This document shows positions 1 through 6,659 of a stretch of DNA of 7,920 bases, piece after piece. A program made the position numbers and the translations under genes. Within the stretch, counting starts at the first letter, position 1. Every line of letters starts with the position of its first letter. The notes beneath the pieces were generated by a model. The model ran no database searches. It had not been told where the DNA came from and saw only the letters and a program-made list of their open reading frames with translations. This DNA comes from an uncultured Cytophagaceae bacterium (lineage in GTDB: Bacteria; Bacteroidota; Bacteroidia; Cytophagales; Spirosomataceae), in assembly GCA_938008575.1 (NCBI GenBank), contig CALLKB010000133.1, forward strand, positions 1-7,920, given 5' to 3'.

Positions 1-1
1 T

Positions 2-502
2 CTAATACAGAAAGAAGAATACAAAAATAGGAACAATGATGAGTGTCGTCACCCCATGAATCACCGTACCAAATGTCGTTGTGATAATATCTCCGGAATT
101 TTTTAGCACATTGATAGTTTGATTACTCATCTCTACCATTTGTTTTTTCCGAGAGATATTTAGGTTGTGTGAGAGGAAACTTTGTAAGCCTGCCACCCAC
201 TTTTCAGCCTTGCGGATAAACATGGGCCAATCGCTCGCAAATTCGGCAATTTGACCTACCAAAAGTAAAAGAAGAAGTCCAATAAAGGCGAACATGATTA
301 AAAGACAAAGCGAAATGGCTAGTGCGCGCGCAATGCCTTTTGATTCCAACCAAGTACATACGGGCAATACAAGCATTGCCAAAATCATGGAAAACGATAG
401 AAGAATGAGGAGATCTTGCAGTAAATACAAGCCTAAAACGACAAGCGATATGCTGATTAACACAGCGGCTAAACGAACGGGATATGCAGTATCTTTAGGC
501 AT
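2..502 (-). CDS. AI-2E family transporter (PerM-like), N-terminal half, ends at an in-frame TAG
   Basis: The 166 residues read as the first half of an AI-2E/PerM family integral membrane protein (inner-membrane exporter or permease of poorly defined substrate). Visible are paired hydrophobic helices at about residues 8-50, another at about 57-86 (very Leu-rich), a polar stretch at about 88-140 and a helix at about 141-166 ending FVFFFLY. This matches the usual N-terminal layout, where two helices are followed by a third and then a long extracytoplasmic segment. The ATG at 500-502 is the natural start. Family members usually run to about 340-370 residues, but here the codon after Tyr166 is TAG (bases 2-4). 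The gene is therefore either broken or carries a sequencing or assembly error; only one more base is visible, so which cannot be decided. It is transcribed divergently from the response regulator. Family assignment is fairly sure from hydrophobic pattern and motif recall; substrate is unknown. Confidence 0.75.
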   Translation of the reverse strand: MPKDTAYPVRLAAVLISISLVVLGLYLLQDLLILLSFSMILAMLVLPVCTWLESKGIARALAISLCLLIMFAFIGLLLLLLVGQIAEFASDWPMFIRKAEKWVAGLQSFLSHNLNISRKKQMVEMSNQTINVLKNSGDIITTTFGTVIHGVTTLIIVPIFVFFFLY

Positions 503-522
503 GTTTTAAATTAAATGTATTT

Positions 523-530
523 CAAATTAC
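523..530 (-). promoter_or_regulatory. Weak candidate -7 element for the AI-2E transporter
   Basis: Read on the minus strand this is GTAATTTG, an imperfect match to the Bacteroidota -7 consensus TAnnTTTG. It sits about 20 bases upstream of the transporter ATG, in an A/T-rich leader. No clear -33 TTTG partner is visible. Position and partial match are the only support. Confidence 0.2.
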
Positions 531-564
531 GTAAAATTTAACAATTTAGTAACTTAGACCTATC

Positions 565-572
565 TATCTTTG
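565..572 (+). promoter_or_regulatory. Promoter -7 element of the response regulator block (TATCTTTG)
   Basis: TATCTTTG is an exact match to the Bacteroidota primary-sigma -7 consensus TAnnTTTG and is followed by GC, as is common. It ends 32 bases before the response regulator ATG, giving a predicted leader of roughly 25 bases. The -33 element is poor: only A/T-rich sequence with TTTA at 537-540 and 545-548 lies upstream. The leader lacks a Shine-Dalgarno sequence, which is normal for this phylum. Confidence 0.55.
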
Positions 573-604
573 CGGCATCATTAAACATCCAACGCGCTAA
601 AACC

Positions 605-1300
605 ATGAGTAAAACGCTAAATCAAGCGAAAATTTTATTGGTCGACGACGATCCGGATATTCTTGAGCTATTGGAATACAATTTAGCAAAAGAAAACTAC
701 CAATTAGCAAAGGCCTATGATGGCAAGGAGGCATTGGAGATCGCCCAGGTTTTCAAACCTGCTTTAATCATCATGGATGTCATGATGCCTGTCATGGATG
801 GTATCGAGACCGCGCGCAAAATGAAATTGATGCCCGAGCTGAAAAACACCTTGATTTTGTTTTTAACAGCCCGTGGCGAAGAGTTCACAGAAGTTGCAGC
901 ATTTGATGCAGGGGCGCATGATTACATCATCAAGCCGATTAAACCGCGTGCCTTAGTTAGTCGTATCAATGCCTTGTTAAAGCGTGAAACCACCGAGGAA
1001 ACACAAGATATCATTGAAATAGGCGGCTTAGTAATTAACCGCACCCAATATGCTGCGACATTTGAAGGACGTGCATTGATACTTCCCAAAAAAGAATTTG
1101 AACTACTCTCTTATCTTGCTAAAAACCCGAACAAAGTTTTCAATCGGGATGAATTATTAGAAAAAGTCTGGGGTGCTGACGTATATGTCGTTGAACGTAC
1201 CGTAGACGTACACATCCGTAAATTGCGCGAAAAAATCCCGGAACATTATATCAAAACCTTGAAGGGAGTCGGGTATTTATTCTCGATTGAGAAGGCCTAA
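605..1300 (+). CDS. OmpR/PhoB-type DNA-binding response regulator
   Basis: This is a full-length (231 aa) two-component response regulator, a cytoplasmic transcription factor switched on by phosphorylation. The receiver domain spans about residues 8-125. It has the acidic pocket D14-D16, the phospho-acceptor D58 in the strand ending IIMD, the switch Thr88 (LTAR) and the conserved K110 (YIIKP). A winged-helix DNA-binding domain fills about 135-229, with the recognition helix at about 198-211 (RTVDVHIRKLREKI) and the C-terminal hairpin GVGYLF. Nothing essential is missing. No histidine kinase lies next to it in the window: upstream is a divergent transporter and downstream, after 31 bases, a secreted hydrolase. 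It therefore looks orphan, or is paired with a kinase elsewhere. The short gap suggests it is the first gene of a transcript with the next two. The closest named relatives by general pattern are PhoB-like regulators; the actual signal is unknown. Confidence 0.93.
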   Translation: MSKTLNQAKILLVDDDPDILELLEYNLAKENYQLAKAYDGKEALEIAQVFKPALIIMDVMMPVMDGIETARKMKLMPELKNTLILFLTARGEEFTEVAAFDAGAHDYIIKPIKPRALVSRINALLKRETTEETQDIIEIGGLVINRTQYAATFEGRALILPKKEFELLSYLAKNPNKVFNRDELLEKVWGADVYVVERTVDVHIRKLREKIPEHYIKTLKGVGYLFSIEKA

Positions 1301-1331
1301 ATTTCGTCTATTTTCGGTAAATTGCGGCTTC

Positions 1332-2834
1332 ATGACAAGTCGGCTTATCCTTTTATGTTTATTGGCAAGTTTTACCTTGCACGGTCAATATCCCAAACGC
1401 GAACTACGCGGCGTATGGATTGCCACCGTTCAAAACATCGATTGGCCTAGTCCCCGGAATTATAATGCAATCAAGCAACAAGAAGAATTTCTTGATATGC
1501 TGAATTCGCACCAACAAACAGGCATCAACGCCCTTTTTGTCCAAGTTCGTACCGCTGCTGACGCACTCTATTCGAAAAGCGAGGAACCTTGGTCGGCCTA
1601 TTTATCCGGCCTGCAAGGGCAAGCACCCAAGCCGAATTACGACCCTTTGGCCTTCATGATTCAGGAATCCCATGCGCGAGGGATCGAATTTCATGCGTGG
1701 TTGAATATGAACCGGGCGAGTATGTCTACCAAGAATTTACTGGCCGCTAATCACATCGTTCGAAAGCATCCTGAGTGGATGGTGATTTACAATAACCAAC
1801 ATTTATTCAATTTCGGAATTCCGGCAGTACGCCATTACATTACGCAAGTGGTCAAAAACATTGTACAAGAATACGATGTGGATGGCATACATTTCGATGA
1901 TTATTTCTACCCTTATCCAATCAAAGGAGCTCATTTCAATGATGATGAGGCTTATACACAATACAAATTGCCGAATGAAAGTTTGGCCGATTGGCGCCGT
2001 AGGAATATTAATTTATTGATTGAAGAGATTTCAACAACAATCAAATCCGTGAATCCTCGAGTAAAATTTGGCATTAGCCCATTTGGCATTTGGCGACATA
2101 AAAGTTCAGATCCGGAATATGGTTCGCCAACGAGTCGGGGATTGCAGTCCTATGACGACCTTTTTGCCGACACAGAAAAATGGACAAAATCGGGTTGGTT
2201 GGATTATTTAGCGCCTCAATTATATTGGGGGACGACGCATCGGGTGGCAACATTTGGGCCCTTAGCGAAATGGTGGAGTGAGCATGGTTATGGGAAACCC
2301 GTGTACATTGGACACGCCGCATACCACCTCAATGACCAGTGGAATGCAGCCGAATTATCGAAACAATTAACACAAGCGCGCAGTTTAGATCAGGTGAAAG
2401 GATCTATCTTTTTTAGTTCGAGTCAATTAACGAATAATGCCAAAGGTTGGCGTGACACGTTAAGGAGCACCCATTTCAAACACATGGCATTAGTTCCTCC
2501 GATGCCCTGGATTGATAGCATTCCTCCCACCGCACCGCATAAAGTTTCTTTATCGAAGCAATCGGGAAAATGGACGATGCGCTGGCAAGCAGGCGAACCT
2601 AGTCTTGACAAAGACCCAGCCGCCTATTATGTCGTTTATCGGATTCATCGGACTGAGGGAATTCGCGGCATTCAAAATGCAGCAAACATTATTTACAAAG
2701 GACAAAAAACAGAATATTTGATTGACCCATCTGAAATGCAATCCGGCCACGGATTTGTTGTAACGGCATTTGATCGCTTACACAACGAATCACCCGCCGG
2801 GACAATTCAATGGATCGTTCCTAATTCCAATTAA
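1332..2834 (+). CDS. Secreted GHL10 (DUF187) family glycoside hydrolase
   Basis: The product (500 aa from the chosen start) is a glycosyl-hydrolase-like 10 protein, the family that includes E. coli DigH/YddW, which cleaves peptide-free peptidoglycan strands. Residues 1-19 form a signal peptide (basic start, LILLCLLASFTL core), so it is exported. The TIM-barrel-type catalytic domain runs from about 25 to 385. It shows the family signatures RGVWIATVQNIDWPS (26-40), DGIHFDDYFYPYP (184-196, with the acidic residues expected at the active site), FGISPFGIWR (246-255) and LDYLAPQLYW (290-299). From about 396 to 500 a beta-rich tail starting after DSIPPTAP looks like a fibronectin type III-type domain. 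The ATG at 1332 was preferred over a TTG at 1287, because it puts the signal peptide at the N-terminus and avoids overlap with the regulator. It lies 31 bases after the regulator and 1 base before the reductase. The peptidoglycan substrate is inferred from the family and not shown here. Confidence 0.88.
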   Translation: MTSRLILLCLLASFTLHGQYPKRELRGVWIATVQNIDWPSPRNYNAIKQQEEFLDMLNSHQQTGINALFVQVRTAADALYSKSEEPWSAYLSGLQGQAPKPNYDPLAFMIQESHARGIEFHAWLNMNRASMSTKNLLAANHIVRKHPEWMVIYNNQHLFNFGIPAVRHYITQVVKNIVQEYDVDGIHFDDYFYPYPIKGAHFNDDEAYTQYKLPNESLADWRRRNINLLIEEISTTIKSVNPRVKFGISPFGIWRHKSSDPEYGSPTSRGLQSYDDLFADTEKWTKSGWLDYLAPQLYWGTTHRVATFGPLAKWWSEHGYGKPVYIGHAAYHLNDQWNAAELSKQLTQARSLDQVKGSIFFSSSQLTNNAKGWRDTLRSTHFKHMALVPPMPWIDSIPPTAPHKVSLSKQSGKWTMRWQAGEPSLDKDPAAYYVVYRIHRTEGIRGIQNAANIIYKGQKTEYLIDPSEMQSGHGFVVTAFDRLHNESPAGTIQWIVPNSN

Positions 2835-2835
2835 T

Positions 2836-3888
2836 ATGAGCTTACGATTTTTACATTTAACTGTCAAAGACATCACGGAGGAAACACCGGATACGAAAAC
2901 CATTCATTTTTGGCATCCCATCCATGATACCTTGCATTACTTGGCAGGTCAATTTTTAACGGTCATTCCCAACATCGCTGGCGAAAAACCGCGCAGAAGT
3001 TATTCGCTTTCGTCTTCTCCTGCGACGGATATGTCCCCAGCAATTACGGTAAAACGCATTGCGGGTGGATTGGTCTCTAATTTTTTATGTGACAACGTGA
3101 AGGTCGGGGATAGTCTCGAGGTGATCGAACCCATGGGGAATTTTGTGATTGAGCCGGATGCGGATGCCACCAAAAACTATGTATTTGTGGGGGCAGGATC
3201 AGGAGTTACGCCGCTGATGTCCATGATCAAAACGCTTTTGCACAAAGAGCCTAAATCAAAAATTCACTTGATTTATGGATCGCGCCATGAAGATCAAATC
3301 ATCTTCAAAAAACAACTAGATGTTTTGGAGAAGGATTATGCTGACCGATTTACGGTTTTACATGTGATTAGCCAACCGGCAGCAAATTGGCCCGGATTAA
3401 AAGGGCGAATTAATCAGGCGTCTACGGTATATTATTTGAAACAAGAATTAGGCATCGACATCGCCAAGGCACATTATTATTTGTGCGGACCACTTGAAAT
3501 GATGGAAGAAGTGCAAAGAGCTTTGGGGATTTTCGAAGTGCCTAGTAGCCAAATTCATAAAGAGCTATTCAATTCCGCGCCTTCGGTGGAGACCGCGGCG
3601 TCCGACAACGATGTAGCACATGAAATCACGTTGATCTACGAAGGAAAAGAACATCAGGTGACAGTTCAGCCGCATGAAACAATTTTAGAAGCTGCACTTG
3701 AAGCAGATTTAGATATCCCCTATTCTTGCCAGGCGGGTATGTGCACGGCTTGCATGGGTCTATGTAAATCAGGTAACGTCGTAATGGATGAAGAAGATGG
3801 TTTGACTGCCGGTGAAATTGCCAAAGGTTATGTCTTAACATGCGTGGCACATCCAACGAGCGACGGTGTGGTGATTGACCTCGATTAA
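2836..3888 (+). CDS. PaaE-like ferredoxin-NAD(P)H oxidoreductase (FAD, 2Fe-2S)
   Basis: This 350-residue cytoplasmic flavoprotein would pass electrons from NAD(P)H through FAD to a C-terminal plant-type 2Fe-2S cluster and on to a partner oxygenase or other acceptor. The order is an FAD-binding barrel (about 4-105, with RSYS at 54-57), an NAD(P)-binding domain (about 110-225, with GAGSGVTP at 119-126 and CGPLEMM at 217-223) and a ferredoxin domain (about 262-350). Cluster cysteines are C298, C303, C306 and C336 (C-x4-C-x2-C...C); an additional C310 lies beside them. This is the architecture of PaaE, the reductase of phenylacetyl-CoA epoxidase, but no paaABCD genes are nearby, so the real partner is unknown. 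The ATG at 2836 begins 1 base after the hydrolase stop, implying co-transcription and probably coupled translation. A possible TTG start at 2770 would overlap the hydrolase and add a non-family N-terminus, so it was not used. A strong terminator follows 12 bases after the stop. Confidence 0.9.
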   Translation: MSLRFLHLTVKDITEETPDTKTIHFWHPIHDTLHYLAGQFLTVIPNIAGEKPRRSYSLSSSPATDMSPAITVKRIAGGLVSNFLCDNVKVGDSLEVIEPMGNFVIEPDADATKNYVFVGAGSGVTPLMSMIKTLLHKEPKSKIHLIYGSRHEDQIIFKKQLDVLEKDYADRFTVLHVISQPAANWPGLKGRINQASTVYYLKQELGIDIAKAHYYLCGPLEMMEEVQRALGIFEVPSSQIHKELFNSAPSVETAASDNDVAHEITLIYEGKEHQVTVQPHETILEAALEADLDIPYSCQAGMCTACMGLCKSGNVVMDEEDGLTAGEIAKGYVLTCVAHPTSDGVVIDLD

Positions 3889-3900
3889 ATTATCAGTTTT

Positions 3901-3922
3901 AAGGGGCGCAAGCCCCTTTTTT
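3901..3922 (+). terminator. Intrinsic terminator after the reductase
   Basis: A 7-bp stem, AAGGGGC (3901-3907) with GCCCCTT (3912-3918), is closed by a GCAA tetraloop of the GNRA class and runs into six T residues (3917-3922). It acts on plus-strand transcripts from the regulator-hydrolase-reductase block. On the minus strand no T tract follows, so it should not stop the convergent aldo-keto reductase transcript. Confidence 0.88.
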
Positions 3923-3927
3923 CTTAC

Positions 3928-3984
3928 TACCTTTGGCAATCCTCCAAGGTTTGCCAAAGGTAAGTGATGATACCCAAAGGTAAG
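3928..3984. repeat. 12-bp inverted repeat hairpin plus a direct repeat of CCAAAGGTAAG
   Basis: TACCTTTGGCAA (3928-3939) is a perfect inverted repeat of TTGCCAAAGGTA (3951-3962). The 11-base centre can add three more pairs (CCT 3941-3943 with AGG 3947-3949) around a CCA triloop. The motif CCAAAGGTAAG at 3954-3964 recurs at 3974-3984, 20 bases on, so three copies of the CCAAAGGTA core lie within 57 bases. The element fills the spacer between two convergent genes. No T tract follows on either strand, so it is not a standard intrinsic terminator. It may be an RNA-end or transcription-barrier hairpin, or a small dispersed repeat. TACCTTTG also happens to fit the -7 promoter consensus, but no -33 element or downstream gene supports a promoter. 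Confidence 0.6.
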
Positions 3985-3990
3985 GTGGAA

Positions 3991-4812
3991 TTAAAAATCC
4001 CGCGGATCCCATGCCACCCGCGTATTATCATACAAGACAGCCAACCGTGCCATATCTTCGGCATCCAAAGCAAAATCAAAGACTTCCGCATTTTCAATCA
4101 TCCGCTCCGGATTGATCGACTTTGGTATCGTCACGGCACCTTGTTCAATGACCCAACGAATCAAAATTTGATAGGTTGATTTTGACCATTTTCGTGCAAT
4201 GCCAACCAAAACCGGATGTTCTTTTTTCAATCCACGAACCACCGGCGCATAGCCCTCCACTTGAATGTTATTTTGCTTGCAAAAAGCAAGCTCCTCCGGC
4301 AAATAGCAAAAAGGACTCAGCTCTATCTGATTCACCGCTGGACAAACATGAGCATAGACAAACAATTCCTCTAAATGCTTTTGGTAATAATTCGACACCC
4401 CGATGGAATGCACAACACCTTGTTCATGTAGCGATTCCAGAGCCTTCCACGTTTCTTTGCGATGCTGATCCTTCGGCCAATGAATCAAATACAAATCCAT
4501 ATAATCCAAAGCCAAATCCTTCAAGGACTTCTCAAAAGCACGCATCGTGGAATCATATCCCATATCATCCATCCATACTTTGCTCGTAATAAATAATTCC
4601 TTGCGAGGAACTCCGGCTTGCTTTAAAGCCTGCCCTACTTCAATTTCATTCCCATAAATTGCCGCAGCATCGATGAGTCGATAGCCCAAAGACAAGGCAG
4701 ATTCAACGGCTAGGCCAACTTCCTGTTGTTGCTCTGGGGCATAGACTCCCAAGCCCAAGGCTGGCATTGATATCTCATTGTTTAATTGAACGGAGGGTAT
4801 TTGTAAATTCAT
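3991..4812 (-). CDS. Aldo/keto reductase (2,5-diketo-gluconate reductase-like, AKR5 type)
   Basis: This cytoplasmic NADPH-dependent oxidoreductase (273 aa, normal for the family) reduces aldehydes or ketones. The barrel starts with the LGLGVY strand at 19-24. The catalytic tetrad is present: D48, Y53 (IDAAAIYGNE), K78 (ITSKVW) and H111 (LIHWP). Cofactor and substrate residues include S140-N141 (IGVSN), Q162 (NQIE) and the NADPH 2'-phosphate loop IPKS...R at 229-237, ending in N241. The closest familiar relatives are 2,5-diketo-D-gluconic acid reductases and methylglyoxal reductases; the physiological substrate cannot be read from sequence. The ATG at 4810-4812 was chosen because it puts the normal family N-terminus first. 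Starts further upstream (such as 4875) would add a Cys-rich non-homologous extension and collide with the divergent peptidase start. It is convergent with the reductase block and divergent from the peptidase. Confidence 0.92.
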   Translation of the reverse strand: MNLQIPSVQLNNEISMPALGLGVYAPEQQQEVGLAVESALSLGYRLIDAAAIYGNEIEVGQALKQAGVPRKELFITSKVWMDDMGYDSTMRAFEKSLKDLALDYMDLYLIHWPKDQHRKETWKALESLHEQGVVHSIGVSNYYQKHLEELFVYAHVCPAVNQIELSPFCYLPEELAFCKQNNIQVEGYAPVVRGLKKEHPVLVGIARKWSKSTYQILIRWVIEQGAVTIPKSINPERMIENAEVFDFALDAEDMARLAVLYDNTRVAWDPRDF

Positions 4813-4831
4813 ATCGCTAAAATTAGATTTA
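4800..4831 (+). promoter_or_regulatory. Candidate promoter for oligoendopeptidase F
   Basis: TTTG (4800-4803) precedes TAGATTTA (4824-4831, one mismatch to TAnnTTTG) by 20 bases, placing the start of transcription about 35 bases before the peptidase ATG. An alternative -7 is TATTTTTA at 4851-4858, with TTTA at 4828-4831 as a poor -33. The first option begins inside the 5' end of the divergent aldo/keto reductase gene. Confidence 0.35.
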
Positions 4832-4862
4832 AAGCTAGCCAAATTTGATGTATTTTTACAAA
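4830..4862 (-). promoter_or_regulatory. Candidate promoter for the aldo/keto reductase
   Basis: Read on the minus strand, TTTG (4859-4862) is followed after 21 bases by TAGCTTTA (4830-4837), a one-mismatch match to TAnnTTTG. Spacing fits the Bacteroidota -33/-7 layout, and the -7 element ends 17 bases before the reductase ATG. It overlaps the region controlling the divergent peptidase. Confidence 0.4.
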
Positions 4863-4873
4863 AAATTAAGCAC

Positions 4874-6601
4874 ATGACCCGACAAGTATCCGCCCAAAAC
4901 ATCCAACGAAAATTTCTCGCACAAGACTTTCAATTAAGCACATGGGAAAGCGTTTTGCCTTATTTCGAACAACTCAGCGAAACGAAAATCAACTCCTTAG
5001 CGGACCTCATTCAGTTTTGTGAAAACCGTTCTGAACTGGAAAGTTATTTGTCGGAAAACTTCGCCTGGCGCTACATAAAAATGTCCTGTGACAATCAAAA
5101 TGAGGCGCACCAACAAAGCTATCAGCAATTTGTCAATGAGATCATGCCGAACGCATCGGTTTTCGATGATGCTTGGAATAAGAAAGTAACCGAGAGCCCA
5201 TTCGTTTCCGAACTTCCTGAAACAGGTTATGCGGTTATGTTGCGCGGCATGAAGAAATCCATCGAGATTTTTCGGGAAGAAAACATTCCCTTATTTACTG
5301 AACTACAAAACCTGCAAACACAATATGGAACGGCAACAGGTTCTTTAATGGTGGAAATTGATGGAGAAGAAAAAACACTCCAACAAGCCAATGCTTATTT
5401 AGAATCGACCGATCGCGCCAAACGACAAGATGTGTACAAAAAAGTATCGGACGCGCGTTTAGCCATCCAAGAAAAACTCGATGCCTTATTCACGCAATTA
5501 GTTGAAAAACGAAATCAAGTAGCATTAAATGCTGGCTTCGCAAATTACCGAGATTATGCCTTTGCGAGTCTTGGACGCTTTGATTACAGCCCGGCGGATT
5601 GCTTTGAATTTCATGCAGCAGTAGCTAATACCGTTGTTCCGATCATCAACAAACAAGCCGAAAAACGCAAAAAAACCTTAGGTCTCGAGGCCTTGAAACC
5701 TTGGGATAAGTCGGTGGATGTCCTCGGCCGCAAGCCCTTGAAACCTTTTGAAACTGGACAGGAACTTTTAGATAAAACGATACAGGTATTCGAAAACATC
5801 GATCCATTCTTAAGCGACTGTTTGAAGGAAATGGTAAAATTAGATCGCTTTGATTTGGACTCGAGGAAAGGTAAAAATCCCGGTGGATACAATTACCCAT
5901 TGGAAGAAAGTGGATTTCCTTTCATTTTCATGAATGCGGCAGGTCAAGTTCGTGATATGGTGACCTTGCTACACGAAGGCGGGCACGCCGTACATTCGAT
6001 TTTGACAAAAGATTTGGCCCTGAATGCCTTCCGTAATTTCCCATCAGAAGTCGCAGAACTCGCTTCCATGAGCATGGAATTAATCACGATGGATCAGTGG
6101 GACCAATATTTCCAAGATCCGAAAGATGCCAAGCGAGCAAAAATTAAGCATTTAGAAGACATTTTAGATACATTGCCGTGGGTGGCGACGATAGATGCCT
6201 TCCAACATTGGATTTATGAAAATCCAACACATAGCACCGAAGAACGGAGTGAGGCCTGGGATCGCATCTTTTCGACATTCTCGGATTCAATTACGGATTG
6301 GTCGGGGATTGAACATGTAAAAGCGAAGCTTTGGCAGAAGCAATTACATTTATTTGAGGTCCCATTTTACTACATCGAATATGCGATCGCGCAATTAGGT
6401 GCATTGGCCGTTTGGCGTAATTATTGCCAAAATCCGAACAAGGCATTGAATCAATATTTAGATGCCTTGAGCTTAGGTTATACCAAGCCCATGAAAGAAA
6501 TTTATGCAACAGCGGGTATTTCCTTCAACTTCAGTCAAGCCTACATCGCTGAGTTAATGAATTTTCTAGTTGAAAAAATTAATCAATTAGAAGAAAGCTA
6601 A
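4874..6601 (+). CDS. pepF: M3 family oligoendopeptidase F
   Basis: This zinc metallopeptidase (575 aa, about the usual 560-600) cleaves short peptides in the cytoplasm; there is no signal peptide or membrane helix. The N-terminal helical part (about 1-330) includes the family stretch LKPWDKSVDVLGRKPLKPF (274-292). The catalytic centre is HEGGH at 367-371, with zinc ligands H367 and H371 and general base E368; E395 (VAELAS) is the expected third ligand 28 residues after H367. The late signature FYYIEYAIAQLGAL (498-511) and a GYTKPMKEIY segment (535-544) complete the M3B pattern. All key residues are intact. The start at 4874 is the first ATG in frame and leaves a 61-base divergent spacer to the aldo/keto reductase. 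The gene is followed by 58 bases holding the promoter of the small lipoprotein; no terminator hairpin is evident after its stop, so some read-through is possible. Confidence 0.93.
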   Translation: MTRQVSAQNIQRKFLAQDFQLSTWESVLPYFEQLSETKINSLADLIQFCENRSELESYLSENFAWRYIKMSCDNQNEAHQQSYQQFVNEIMPNASVFDDAWNKKVTESPFVSELPETGYAVMLRGMKKSIEIFREENIPLFTELQNLQTQYGTATGSLMVEIDGEEKTLQQANAYLESTDRAKRQDVYKKVSDARLAIQEKLDALFTQLVEKRNQVALNAGFANYRDYAFASLGRFDYSPADCFEFHAAVANTVVPIINKQAEKRKKTLGLEALKPWDKSVDVLGRKPLKPFETGQELLDKTIQVFENIDPFLSDCLKEMVKLDRFDLDSRKGKNPGGYNYPLEESGFPFIFMNAAGQVRDMVTLLHEGGHAVHSILTKDLALNAFRNFPSEVAELASMSMELITMDQWDQYFQDPKDAKRAKIKHLEDILDTLPWVATIDAFQHWIYENPTHSTEERSEAWDRIFSTFSDSITDWSGIEHVKAKLWQKQLHLFEVPFYYIEYAIAQLGALAVWRNYCQNPNKALNQYLDALSLGYTKPMKEIYATAGISFNFSQAYIAELMNFLVEKINQLEES

Positions 6602-6625
6602 TTTTTTTAAACCAAAAATTGGCCT

Positions 6626-6646
6626 TATTTTTGCAACGTATTTTTG
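6626..6646 (+). promoter_or_regulatory. Tandem -7 elements (two TATTTTTG) before the small lipoprotein
   Basis: Two identical TATTTTTG octamers, at 6626-6633 and 6639-6646, each match TAnnTTTG exactly and lie 13 bases apart. The first, followed by CA, ends 26 bases before the lipoprotein ATG, with a T-rich stretch at 6602-6608 near the -33 position. It is the better candidate; the second would leave a leader of under 10 bases. Confidence 0.55.
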
Positions 6647-6659
6647 TCCAAAGAGAACA

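Noticed and set aside
1287..1331. TTG start that would extend the GHL10 hydrolase by 15 residues and overlap the regulator
   Set aside because: The extension pushes the signal peptide inward; the ATG at 1332 gives a clean basic start and hydrophobic core.
2770..2835. TTG start that would extend the PaaE-like reductase by 22 residues
   Set aside because: It lies inside the hydrolase gene and the added residues match nothing in the family; the ATG at 2836 starts the FAD domain normally.
3928..3982. Three TACCTTTG octamers (one plus strand, two minus strand) fitting the -7 promoter consensus
   Set aside because: None has a TTTG or TTG at the -33 position and none points to a nearby gene start; they are better explained as parts of the repeat.
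4176..4589. Plus-strand open frame of 137 codons opposite the aldo/keto reductase
   Set aside because: It is a Pro/Ser/Asn-rich antisense shadow of a gene with an intact catalytic tetrad, with no start signals or recognisable protein pattern.
4813..4902. Upstream starts for the aldo/keto reductase, including a CATG at 4873-4876 shared with the divergent peptidase start
   Set aside because: The added N-terminus is Cys-rich and unlike the family, and the spacer has the look of divergent promoters. The shared CATG is a chance palindrome.
5691..5747. CCTTGAAACCTT occurring twice (5691-5702 and 5736-5747) within pepF
   Set aside because: Both copies encode the conserved LKP residues of the family motif in frame, so protein constraint explains them.
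5611..5900. Two overlapping minus-strand open frames inside pepF
   Set aside because: They lie antisense to strongly conserved M3 peptidase sequence and show no plausible protein features.
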